Shown: positions 6,801 to 13,198 of the stretch, piece after piece
Layout of the letters: the number at the start of each line of letters is the position of its first letter
Position numbering within the stretch: position 1 is the stretch's first letter
From: an uncultured Acetatifactor sp.
GTDB taxonomy: Bacteria; Bacillota; Clostridia; Lachnospirales; Lachnospiraceae
Assembly: GCA_910577665.1 (NCBI GenBank)
Contig: CAJTOJ010000055.1
Coordinates: 1 to 13,460 of the forward strand
Direction: 5' to 3'
DNA length: 13,460 nt
Made by a program: the position numbers and the translations under genes
The notes under the pieces: generated by a model
What the model saw: the letters and a program-made list of their open reading frames with translations, nothing else
What the model was told of the DNA's origin: nothing
Database searches by the model: none

Positions 6801-6834
6801 GAATATGTATCAATAATAACGGAATATGTATCAA
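6801..6834 (+). repeat. 13-bp direct repeats in front of ddl
   Basis: GAATATGTATCAA occurs at 6801-6813 and again, identically, at 6822-6834. The 21-bp period is two turns of the helix. A partial third unit (GAATATATG) begins at 6840. Repeats in phase on one DNA face are typical of sites for transcription factors, including OmpR-family regulators, so this is a candidate operator for ddl. Confidence 0.55.
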
Positions 6835-6869
6835 GTAGTGAATATATGGAAAAAAGCAGAGAGGAATTT

Positions 6870-7907
6870 ATGGGGATGAAAGTAGTGGTATTGGCCGGAG
6901 GAACCAGCACCGAACGCGATGTGTCGCTGAGTTCCGGGAGTATGATTTACAGGGCACTGCGGCAGAAAGGGCACCAGTCAGTGCTGCTGGATGTATATCT
7001 GGGATATGAGGAAGACCCGGAGGGGATCTTTGACAGGGAGATAGACTGGTCAGCCAAGAATGGTGCCATCGGTGAACAAAATCCGGATCTGGAGGCTGTG
7101 AAGGCCATGCGCAGGGATGGAGGCAGGAGCTTTTTCGGACCCAATGTGCTGGCAATATGCCAGGAGGCGGACTGCGTGTTCCTGGCACTCCACGGGGCAA
7201 ACGGTGAGGATGGCAAAGTGCAGGCCTGCCTGGAACTGCTGGGAATCCCTTACACAGGTACGGATTTTGTCAGTTCCGCCATGGCCATGGACAAAGGAAT
7301 CACTAAGGATCTGTTCCAGGCATATGGGATTCCTACCCCGGCAGGCATCCGCTTGAGACGGGGGGAGACAGAAAGCGACAGGGTTCCGTTTCCCTGCATC
7401 GTAAAAGCCTGTTGTGGCGGTTCCAGCGTAGGGGTGTGTATTGCCCGCAAAGAAGAGGAATACCAGGCGGCCAAGGAGGAAGCCTTCCGTTATGACAGCG
7501 AAGTGGTAATTGAACAGTACATAGAAGGAAGGGAGTTCTCTGTGGGAATCTTAGACGGGAAAGCCCTGCCGGTGATCGAGATCGCACCGAAGGTGGGATT
7601 CTATGATTACCGGAACAAGTACCAGGCAGATGCAACGGTGGAGACCTGCCCTGCGCAGCTTCCCGGTGAGAAGACAAGAAAACTGCAGCAGGTGGCGGAG
7701 CAGGTCTTCCAGGTACTGCGGATGAAGAGTTATGCCAGGATGGATTTTCGGATGGATGAGAACGGCCAGATCTACTGCCTGGAGGCCAATACTCTGCCGG
7801 GTATGACACCTACTTCCCTGCTTCCCCAGGAAGCGGCAGCCGTGGGAATGGATTTTCCTGAACTGTGTCAGAGGATCCTGCTACAAGCAGTGGAGAAGAA
7901 GGGGTGA
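6870..7907 (+). CDS. ddl: D-alanine--D-alanine ligase
   Basis: The 345-residue enzyme uses ATP to join two D-alanines, giving the dipeptide that MurF adds to the peptidoglycan precursor in the cytosol. The N-terminal motif is VVLAGGTSTERDVSLSSG (6-23). FLALHGANGEDG (104-115) and the ATP-grasp segments VKACCGGSSVGVC (178-190), EQYIEGREFSVG (215-226) and YCLEANTLPGMTPTSL (302-317) follow in order. FYDYRNKY (244-251) retains the omega-loop tyrosine of D-Ala-D-Ala ligases, not the form in VanA-type D-Ala-D-Lac ligases, so a normal vancomycin-sensitive product is expected. The site GAGG (6861-6864) favours ATG 6870; ATG 6876 is the alternative, and the open frame back to 6762 is not needed. A 92-bp gap to murF suggests an operon. 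Confidence 0.93.
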   Translation: MGMKVVVLAGGTSTERDVSLSSGSMIYRALRQKGHQSVLLDVYLGYEEDPEGIFDREIDWSAKNGAIGEQNPDLEAVKAMRRDGGRSFFGPNVLAICQEADCVFLALHGANGEDGKVQACLELLGIPYTGTDFVSSAMAMDKGITKDLFQAYGIPTPAGIRLRRGETESDRVPFPCIVKACCGGSSVGVCIARKEEEYQAAKEEAFRYDSEVVIEQYIEGREFSVGILDGKALPVIEIAPKVGFYDYRNKYQADATVETCPAQLPGEKTRKLQQVAEQVFQVLRMKSYARMDFRMDENGQIYCLEANTLPGMTPTSLLPQEAAAVGMDFPELCQRILLQAVEKKG

Positions 7908-7999
7908 CATGCTCCGTCAAGGGCATAAGCCGGAGAAGAGCCTGGGGCAGATGGGAAGAGGGGAGCAGAATAGAGTTAAAAGAGAGAGGAAGATAATGT

Positions 8000-9592
8000 A
8001 TGGATATGGATGCTGGAAAGGACAGGAATAAGGAGCAGATGGATCTGACAGTCCAGGAGATTGCTACGGCCTGTGGCGGCAGACTGGTACAAAAGCAAGA
8101 GGTGCCGGGAGAGAGTCTTGTCTGTTCCCTTGTGATCGATTCCCGGAAGGTGGAGGAGGGCGGTGTGTTTCTGGCCACCCTGGGGGAGCGTGTGGATGGT
8201 CATTCCTTTATCGGTGCCGCTTTTGCGAAAGGGGCAGTGCTGGCTGTGACCCAGAAGACACCGGAACAGGTGGCCGGGGAGACAGGCCAGGATACCTCCT
8301 GCTGGGGGGATTACCTGCTGGTGGAGGACACCCTGGAGGCCCTGCGGGATATTGCAGAATATTACCGACAGAAGATGGGAATCCCGGTGGTGGGGATCAC
8401 CGGCAGCGTAGGTAAGACTTCCACCAAGGAATGTATAGCCGGAGTGCTGGCGGAAAAATATACTGTGTGGAAAACGGAAGGCAATTACAACAATACCATA
8501 GGGGTGCCGCTTACCCTGCTGGGGATCCGGCCCTGTCACCAGGTGGCTGTGGTGGAGATGGGTATCAGCGATTTCGGGGAGATGCACCTCTTGAGTAAGA
8601 TGGCCAGACCCAATGTGTGTGTACTGACTAACATCGGCCAGAGTCACCTGCAAACCCTGAAGAGCAGGGAGGGAATCCTCCAGGCCAAGTCTGAGATCTT
8701 CGACTATATGGCACCGGACGGGGAGATTTGTTTGAATGCAGAGGATGATATGCTCCGTACCCTGGAAGAAGTTAAAGGCATAAAGCCCCATTTCTTTGGA
8801 CTGGGGAGGACACCATGGAGCATCACCGAGGCAAGCGATACGGCAGGCTATAAGAAGGTGGCCCGGGACCGGTACCAGCCGAAGGAGTCTGTTGTGGAAA
8901 TCAGTCCCATCCAAGAGGTTTCTGCACTGGACATCAAGCACCGTGGCCTGAAAGGCAGCGATGCCACCATGTGTATCCTGCGGAACGGGAAGATGGAGAG
9001 AGTCCCGGTGCATGTGCCGCTGCCAGGCCGCCATATGGTCTTGAATGCAGCAGCCGCCGCCTGTGTGGCTGTCCTGTTTCAGCTTTCCCCGGAACAGATT
9101 ATGGCAGGGATCGGCAAGCTCACCTCCATAGACGGTCGGAGCAACTTGATCAGACTGCCTGATTATACGATTATTGATGACTGCTACAATGCGAACCCTG
9201 CTTCCATGCGGGCTGCCCTGGACATCCTGGGACAGGAGGAGTCATTCACTAGACGGGTGGCCATTCTGGGGGATATGTTCGAACTGGGAGAGGACTCCAC
9301 AAGACTCCATGAGGAAGTGGCGGAATATGCGGTGGAAACAGGTATAGAGCACATGATCTTCGTGGGAAAACAGGCATGGAACATGTATGCGGCAGCTGAC
9401 ATGAAAATCGGGATCGGCCGCAGAGGGGAGCTGGTACAGCATATTTACCACTATCTCACCGTGGAGGACTGCCTCAAGGAACTGAAAGAAGATGCGGATT
9501 ACTTTTTCCAGAAGGGCTCTACGATCCTGCTGAAAGCTTCCCATGGGATGGAATTCACCAGGATCCTGGACTTTTTGAAGACGTTGGATTGA
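8000..9592 (+). CDS. murF: UDP-MurNAc-tripeptide--D-alanyl-D-alanine ligase
   Basis: The product (530 residues) adds D-Ala-D-Ala, made by the upstream ligase, to UDP-MurNAc-tripeptide, the last cytosolic step of pentapeptide synthesis. The N-terminal UDP-binding part includes LVIDSRKVEEGGVF (44-57). The ATP loop is GITGSVGKTSTKE (132-144). KTEGNYNNTIGVPL (158-171) and VVEMGISDFGEM (184-195) are Mur ligase motifs, and IIDDCYNANPASMR (391-404) marks the C-terminal domain boundary. A segment of about 45 residues (272-320) is longer than in many MurF proteins. ATG 8000 has AGAGAGGA (7983-7990) upstream. ATG 8039 (MDLTVQEIATACGG) is an alternative with AAGGAG only 3 bases before it. A strong hairpin ends the unit 90 bp after the stop. 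Confidence 0.93.
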   Translation: MDMDAGKDRNKEQMDLTVQEIATACGGRLVQKQEVPGESLVCSLVIDSRKVEEGGVFLATLGERVDGHSFIGAAFAKGAVLAVTQKTPEQVAGETGQDTSCWGDYLLVEDTLEALRDIAEYYRQKMGIPVVGITGSVGKTSTKECIAGVLAEKYTVWKTEGNYNNTIGVPLTLLGIRPCHQVAVVEMGISDFGEMHLLSKMARPNVCVLTNIGQSHLQTLKSREGILQAKSEIFDYMAPDGEICLNAEDDMLRTLEEVKGIKPHFFGLGRTPWSITEASDTAGYKKVARDRYQPKESVVEISPIQEVSALDIKHRGLKGSDATMCILRNGKMERVPVHVPLPGRHMVLNAAAAACVAVLFQLSPEQIMAGIGKLTSIDGRSNLIRLPDYTIIDDCYNANPASMRAALDILGQEESFTRRVAILGDMFELGEDSTRLHEEVAEYAVETGIEHMIFVGKQAWNMYAAADMKIGIGRRGELVQHIYHYLTVEDCLKELKEDADYFFQKGSTILLKASHGMEFTRILDFLKTLD

Positions 9593-9682
9593 TACCTGTG
9601 AGATTCGGTAAGGCCGGGTAACGATCATGTGAAAAGAGACCCGCGGCACAGAACCCCTGTGTCGGTATCTGGGAAACAAAGG

Positions 9683-9707
9683 CCCCCTGGGCAGTCTGCC
9701 CTGGGGG
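9683..9707 (+). terminator. hairpin terminator after ddl-murF
   Basis: CCCCC-T-GGGC (9683-9692) pairs with GCCC-T-GGGGG (9698-9707) around AGTCT, with one T-T mismatch. It is followed by TATATCTTT rather than a clean T-run. A weaker hairpin (CACAG/CTGTG) lies just before it. It separates murF from the two-component genes. Confidence 0.65.
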
Positions 9708-9745
9708 TATATCTTTGGGGAAAAGCGGATAATATTAGGGAAATC

Positions 9746-9777
9746 TTAAACTTTCGGATGTATGGCTATGATAAAAT
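9746..9777 (+). promoter_or_regulatory. candidate promoter of the two-component operon
   Basis: TTAAAC (9746-9751) with TATGAT (9767-9772) gives a 15-base spacer; TAAAAT (9772-9777) is an alternative -10 with a longer spacer. Directly upstream TTAGGGAAATCTTAA (9735-9749) is nearly palindromic and could be an autoregulatory site for the OmpR-type regulator. Both readings are tentative. Confidence 0.35.
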
Positions 9778-9806
9778 GAAAAAGTAGAAAGGCGGGACAT
9801 AGCAAG

Positions 9807-10508
9807 ATGGGTGAGAAGATTCTGGTAGTGGATGATGAGAAAGAGATTGCAGATCTGGTGACACTGTACCTGGAAAACGAAGGTTTCCAGGTTTTCAAAT
9901 GTTACAGCGGACCGGACGCCATAAAATGTATCGGACAGGAGCGGCCGGATCTGGCGATCCTGGATATCATGCTGCCTGGAGTCAGCGGACTGGAGATCTG
10001 TAGGAAGATCCGGGAAAACCATACTTTTCCGGTGATCATGCTCACGGCCAAGGGGGAGGAGATGGACAAGATCACGGGCCTTACCCTGGGAGCGGACGAC
10101 TATATGACCAAACCTTTCCTGCCGCTGGAGCTGGTAGCCAGGGTGAAGGCCCAGATCCGCCGCTACAAACGGTACAATACAGGCGGGGAAAGGGAGGGAG
10201 AGGAGGACGTGGTCACCGTGTCCGGACTTACCCTTAACAGCAGAACCCACGAGTGCTTTCTCAATGAAAAGCTGCTCAATCTGACTCCCACGGAATTCTC
10301 CATCTTGAGGATTCTCTGTTCCAGAAAGGGAGAAGTGATCAGCGCAGAGGAGCTGTTCCATATGATCTGGGAAGACGAATATTACACCAAGAATAACAAT
10401 ACCATCACTGTGCATATCCGTCACCTTAGGGAGAAAATGGGGGATTCCTTCGAGAATCCCAAATACATCAAGACAGTCTGGGGGTGTGGATATAAAATTG
10501 AAGGCTGA
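9807..10508 (+). CDS. VanR-like OmpR-family response regulator
   Basis: The 233-residue protein is a two-domain DNA-binding regulator. The receiver domain (about 1-120) has the acidic pocket VVDDE (7-11), the phospho-accepting Asp in LAILDIMLPG (D53), the switch Thr in VIMLTAK (T80) and the conserved Lys of TKPF (K102). The C-terminal winged helix (about 133-231) contains LTPTEFSILRIL and NTITVHIRHLREKMG. The receiver closely resembles VanR proteins (DKITGLTLGADDYMTKPF). ATG 9807 follows a GGCGGG stretch at 9791-9796. The gene overlaps the kinase start by 23 bases, so the two are surely co-expressed. Targets are not shown; the neighbouring ddl leader repeats are the nearest candidates. Confidence 0.88.
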   Translation: MGEKILVVDDEKEIADLVTLYLENEGFQVFKCYSGPDAIKCIGQERPDLAILDIMLPGVSGLEICRKIRENHTFPVIMLTAKGEEMDKITGLTLGADDYMTKPFLPLELVARVKAQIRRYKRYNTGGEREGEEDVVTVSGLTLNSRTHECFLNEKLLNLTPTEFSILRILCSRKGEVISAEELFHMIWEDEYYTKNNNTITVHIRHLREKMGDSFENPKYIKTVWGCGYKIEG

Positions 10509-11712
10509 AAAACGCAAATGGACAAAATGGGGTATCACAGTTCTGCTGGTGGTGGCAGGATTTTTTCTGTGCAGGATTCTGTATACCCTGCTGGATGATA
10601 TCTTCAACGGGGCGGTGGTGGACTGGTTCGAAGAGAATTATGTGATCCATGAATGGATTGACAAGACGGGAATGGAATGGGATGGCTATTATAGAAAGTC
10701 CATTGACTGGCCCAGACTGAAATGGTCCATATTCTGGGCATTTACAGTGTGTACCGTTGTGTGGATCCTGGTGGCCAGGGGAATCTATCTGGCGCTCTCA
10801 GCCAGACACAGGGAAGCGGTGATCCATTCTGCAGGGCAGATGATCCGGGACTATATGGGGCAGAACAAAGAGGCGGCGGAAGTATTTCCGGTGGACTATG
10901 CGGAGATTTCCATGCAGATCACGGAGATCAAGGCCACCATGCAGCAACATGAGCAGACCTTGAGGGCAGAAGCTGCCCGGAAAAATGACTTGATCACATA
11001 TCTGGCCCATGACCTGAAGACACCCCTGACCTCTGTGATCGGATATTTAAGCCTGTTGGAGGAAGTGCCGGACATGCCCCTGGAGCAGAAGGCCAAATAC
11101 GTGCACATCACATTGGACAAGGCCCTGCGCCTGGAGCGGCTGATCAATGAATTCTTCGAGATCACCAGATATAACTTGCAGCAGATCATTCTGGAGAAGG
11201 AGAAAGTGGATCTGGCTTTCCTTCTGGTACAGCTTGTGGATGAATTCTACCCGATCCTGAGTGCCCATGGGAACACGGTGTCTCTGGAGACAGGGGCGGT
11301 TCCTGCAAAGACAAGGAATCTGGATGCCGCACAGGCTCTGCCTGTCGGCGAAGTGCAGGAAGACAGCCTCCTCATCTATGGGGACGGGGAAAAACTGGCT
11401 CGGGTATTCAACAATATCCTGAAAAATGCAGTGGCCTATAGCTATACGGGCACGCAGATCCGCATCTGGTGTGAGCGGGTGGGGGATTCCGTGAATATTT
11501 ATTTCCAGAACCAGGGCAAGACCATCCCGGCCCATAAACTGGATGCTATCTTCGAGAAATTCTTCCGTCTGGAGGATGCCAGAAGTTCCAATACCGGCGG
11601 AGCAGGCCTGGGGCTTGCCATTGCCAGGGAGATCGTCAACATGCACGGGGGCGCCATCACAGCCAGCAGCGAGGACGAGGTAACACAGTTCCAGGTGACA
11701 CTGCCGGTATGA
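10486..11712 (+). CDS. VanS-like sensor histidine kinase
   Basis: The 408-residue inner-membrane kinase partners the regulator gene it overlaps. Two membrane segments (about 15-36 and 82-103) enclose a short extracellular loop of about 45 residues, too small for a full sensor domain. A linker and coiled coil (about 135-165) lead to the DHp domain, with His175 in TYLAHDLKTPLTSVIGYL. The catalytic domain has the N box RVFNNILKNAVAY (306-318), FEKFFRLEDARSSNTGG and GAGLGLAIA (372-380). Architecture and motifs match VanS and related envelope-stress kinases. The start is GTG 10486, inside the regulator gene; TTG 10498 is an alternative and no early ATG is in frame. The ligand is unknown. Confidence 0.87.
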   Translation: MDIKLKAEKRKWTKWGITVLLVVAGFFLCRILYTLLDDIFNGAVVDWFEENYVIHEWIDKTGMEWDGYYRKSIDWPRLKWSIFWAFTVCTVVWILVARGIYLALSARHREAVIHSAGQMIRDYMGQNKEAAEVFPVDYAEISMQITEIKATMQQHEQTLRAEAARKNDLITYLAHDLKTPLTSVIGYLSLLEEVPDMPLEQKAKYVHITLDKALRLERLINEFFEITRYNLQQIILEKEKVDLAFLLVQLVDEFYPILSAHGNTVSLETGAVPAKTRNLDAAQALPVGEVQEDSLLIYGDGEKLARVFNNILKNAVAYSYTGTQIRIWCERVGDSVNIYFQNQGKTIPAHKLDAIFEKFFRLEDARSSNTGGAGLGLAIAREIVNMHGGAITASSEDEVTQFQVTLPV

Positions 11713-11788
11713 CATCATCGAAGCGGTACAGACATAGACTTGGATAGTGCTGCTGGTAGGCATGCCTGAATTCACACAGTATATATGA

Positions 11789-12113
11789 TTATTTTTCCGG
11801 AACTCCCAGAATCTCCATACTGTGGTCGTACAGCAATTCGTTGGTTTCTTCAACATTCATTTTTTGATTCAGGGAAAACAGGAGTATTGTGTCCCGTTCG
11901 TCCTTTGCATACAATTTCCTGTATCGCTCTGCTGATCCCTTTTTGTTCCGGCAATATCTTTAAGTGTTAGGGCAGGCTGCGCGAAAGCATGTGGGAACTG
12001 TGTTTTTCAAAGTAGTCCTCGATATTTGTGGCGACTATGATTTCATGTTCCAGTTCTGAAGTTGTCGGCATCTGGTTTAAGCTGACAGGTACTGTATCTG
12101 AATTTAATTTCAT
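11789..12113 (-). pseudogene. broken helix-turn-helix protein gene
   Basis: ATG 12113 has a strong AGGAGG site 7 bases upstream and begins MKLNSDTVPVSLNQMPTTSE. After 48 residues (MLSRSLP) a TAA at 11967-11969 interrupts the frame. The same frame then reads HLKILPEQKGISRA, which fits a family that reads LPEHLKxLLExKGISRA at this place, so one GAA-to-TAA change explains the stop. Shortly afterwards another frame gives RYRKLYAKDERDTILLFSL, then NVEETNELLYDHSMEILG, ending at TAA 11789-11791. Roughly 45 codons of the DNA-binding middle are missing. The family comparison is from memory. Intact relatives are small HTH proteins of Clostridia; this copy is dead. Confidence 0.6.
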
Positions 12114-12135
12114 ATTGAGCCTCCTAACTTTTTTG

Positions 12136-12164
12136 GTATAATTATATTTTCCACAGATAGTCAA
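12136..12164 (-). promoter_or_regulatory. candidate promoter of the broken HTH gene
   Basis: On the minus strand TTGACT (12159-12164) is followed after 17 bases by TTATAC (12136-12141), placing a start about 16-20 bases before the HTH ATG region. A perfect TATAAT at 12141-12146 is present but only 12 bases from the -35. The site overlaps the end of the sigma-like stub. Confidence 0.4.
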
Positions 12165-12240
12165 TGGCCTCATGTTCCAGTACCAGCTTGCAATAGCGGT
12201 CAAACTGGCCCGGTCTGCTAAAGCGGGGGATAGTTCCCAT
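12142..12240 (-). pseudogene. N-terminal stub of a conjugative-element sigma-like factor
   Basis: ATG 12240 follows the strong site GGGGGTGAG with about 5 bases of spacing. Only 32 residues (MGTIPRFSRPGQFDRYCKLV, then LEHEAIDYLWKI) are read before a TAA at 12142-12144. The start recalls the sigma-70-like HTH factors of Tn916- and Tn1549-type conjugative elements, which are about 140-160 residues long and continue with a DNA-binding domain. That recognition is from memory and is short. The rest has been lost, apparently by a join near 12150 that also created the HTH gene's promoter region. It points to a relic of an integrative element. Confidence 0.5.
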
Positions 12241-12308
12241 CTTCTCACCCCCTTTCGTCTGGGGATGGTGGTGGTTCTCTCCCTTTCCGCTAACAGAGCG
12301 AAGTGATT

Positions 12309-12359
12309 GGGCCATACTGCGTGGTAAATGGCCCGATTTGCAAAAATTTTTTTCGGGCC
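12309..12359 (-). promoter_or_regulatory. overlapping, mutually exclusive hairpins
   Basis: GGGCCAT (12309-12315) pairs with ATGGCCC (12328-12334), and GGCCCGA (12330-12336) pairs with TCGGGCC (12353-12359). The two stems share bases 12330-12334, so only one can form at a time. This is the layout of an attenuator or riboswitch-like switch. It lies between the 59-codon ORF and the sigma-like stub. No T-run follows either stem on the minus strand. Confidence 0.45.
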
Positions 12360-12361
12360 GG

Positions 12362-12541
12362 TTAGGAAACAACAAAATTCGCCCGGCAGGGCATAGACCC
12401 ACCGGGCGAGCTGCACAGTATAGTTTGCTTTATCTGCGCTGTATAGTATAACCTCATAGCCGCAATTCTCCCAGGCGGGGAACGGGCTTTTTTTGACGGT
12501 TCAAATGCTGTCAAATCATGTCGAACGGGTATGTACTTCAT
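12362..12541 (-). CDS. 59-residue hypothetical protein
   Basis: This small ORF begins at ATG 12541 and ends at TAA 12362-12364. The product starts MKYIPVRHDLTAFEPSKKAR and ends PCRANFVVS, with an aromatic and cysteine-containing middle (AMRLYYTAQIKQTILCSS). No membrane segment or known motif is seen. The start has an AGGAGG site presented in a hairpin loop. Its 3' part overlaps a 7-bp GC hairpin, CGCCCGG/CCGGGCG (12380-12386 and 12402-12408). It lies upstream of the sigma-like stub on the same strand, as small ORFs do in conjugative elements. It could be a real small protein or a leader peptide. I do not recognise the family. Confidence 0.45.
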   Translation of the reverse strand: MKYIPVRHDLTAFEPSKKARSPPGRIAAMRLYYTAQIKQTILCSSPGGSMPCRANFVVS

Positions 12542-12565
12542 GGCGGCTGCCTCCTGTCAGCCGCC
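12542..12565 (-). promoter_or_regulatory. hairpin presenting a ribosome binding site in its loop
   Basis: On the minus strand GGCGGCTG (12558-12565) and CAGCCGCC (12542-12549) form a perfect 8-bp stem. The 8-base loop ACAGGAGG carries the complete AGGAGG site. The ATG of the 59-codon ORF begins at the very next base. The RBS decides the start and would stay accessible while the stem holds. Confidence 0.65.
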
Positions 12566-12609
12566 GCGCCTGCCAGCGTTACCGCATCGCTCCCTATGAA
12601 GAAAAGAAC

Positions 12610-12630
12610 GGCGGCTTTTATTAAACCGCC
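12610..12630 (-). promoter_or_regulatory. possible leader terminator or attenuator
   Basis: On the minus strand GGCGG (12626-12630) pairs with CCGCC (12610-12614) around an AT-rich loop, followed by the U-rich tract GUUCUUUUCUUC. The 5-bp core is short. It lies just after the candidate promoter at 12648-12677, so it could attenuate transcription into the 59-codon ORF. Confidence 0.3.
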
Positions 12631-12647
12631 TAAATGGTATCCTTACG

Positions 12648-12677
12648 ATATAAAGGCAATATGATGTGTATGTTCAA
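12648..12677 (-). promoter_or_regulatory. candidate promoter for the 59-codon ORF
   Basis: On the minus strand TTGAAC (12672-12677) and TTATAT (12648-12653) are separated by 18 bases. Transcription would start near 12640, giving a structured leader of about 100 bases before ATG 12541. Confidence 0.4.
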
Positions 12678-12688
12678 CCTATATGAAA

Positions 12689-12721
12689 TTGGGGCAGCTC
12701 CCTAAAAGAGAACTGCCCCAA
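12689..12721 (-). terminator. terminator of the secreted-protein gene
   Basis: TTGGGGCAGTTCTC and GGGAGCTGCCCCAA pair over 14 positions, with G-U pairs in the upper stem and a 5-base loop (TTTTA). The minus-strand tail is AATTTC, a short T-run. It lies 13 bases after the stop of the secreted-protein gene. The GC-rich stem is near-symmetric and may work in both directions. Confidence 0.75.
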
Positions 12722-12734
12722 AGCGTTTGTTGTG

Positions 12735-13175
12735 TTACCCTTCCGGCTGAAATCCTCCCACAAGCAGACCACCGTCCGCAGCTTCAATGGCCTTTGTGAA
12801 TTGATAGCCTTGCCGCATCAAAGCAAGCTGTTGTTCCCATGTTGCATACAGAGCGTCAACATCGGCTTGTGTCCATTCACGGCAAACATACTCATCGTCT
12901 GTGTTTTTGTACCAAAAGGATTTGTCTCCGCTGTCTGCAAGTTGCTGATAGTATGCGCGTTCTTGCTCCATCCAGCTTTCAAATTCATCGACCTGCCAAA
13001 ATTCGGGCTGGTTGACTGTCTTGCCTCCCGGTGCCAAGTCGGTTCGTACATCCACATCACCAGTTGCGGGATTTGGTGAAGTGTTGGTCGCATTTGCCGC
13101 AAAAGCTAACCCGCTAATGGACAAAAGCAAGATGACGGCAAGCACCGCCCCCAAAAGGATAGGTTTGTGTTTCAT
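12735..13175 (-). CDS. secreted protein of unknown function
   Basis: The 146-residue product has a clear signal peptide: basic MKHK, a hydrophobic stretch (about 5-24) and a likely cut after GLAFA (near residue 26). The mature part is acidic and rich in Trp, Tyr and Gln (FWQVDEFESWMEQERAYYQ; EWTQADVDALYATWEQQLAL), probably helical, with a Gly-rich tail (DGGLLVGGF). There is no lipobox, wall anchor or recognised domain. ATG 13175 follows GGAGGT by 6 bases; the longer frame to 13229 lacks such a site. The gene starts 23 bases after a truncated kinase on the same strand and ends in a strong terminator, so it was probably the last gene of a regulator/kinase operon. Confidence 0.75.
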   Translation of the reverse strand: MKHKPILLGAVLAVILLLSISGLAFAANATNTSPNPATGDVDVRTDLAPGGKTVNQPEFWQVDEFESWMEQERAYYQQLADSGDKSFWYKNTDDEYVCREWTQADVDALYATWEQQLALMRQGYQFTKAIEAADGGLLVGGFQPEG

Positions 13176-13198
13176 AGTGCTACCTCCATGTTTTGATT

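Noticed and set aside
6870..7907. Vancomycin-resistance type D-Ala-D-Lac or D-Ala-D-Ser ligase
   Set aside because: FYDYRNKY matches the omega loop of ordinary D-Ala-D-Ala ligases, and no vanH, vanX or vanT is in the window.
7976..9034. 352-codon minus-strand frame opposite murF
   Set aside because: The composition is antisense-like (His, Leu and Pro rich) and murF motifs on the plus strand explain the region.
9735..10607. 290-codon minus-strand frame opposite the response regulator
   Set aside because: Shadow of a well-supported regulator gene and its promoter, without a start signal.
12241..12416. Coding extension upstream of the HTH pseudogene in the same frame
   Set aside because: The strong AGGAGG before ATG 12113 and the hairpins and sigma-like start in this stretch make the extended frame incidental.
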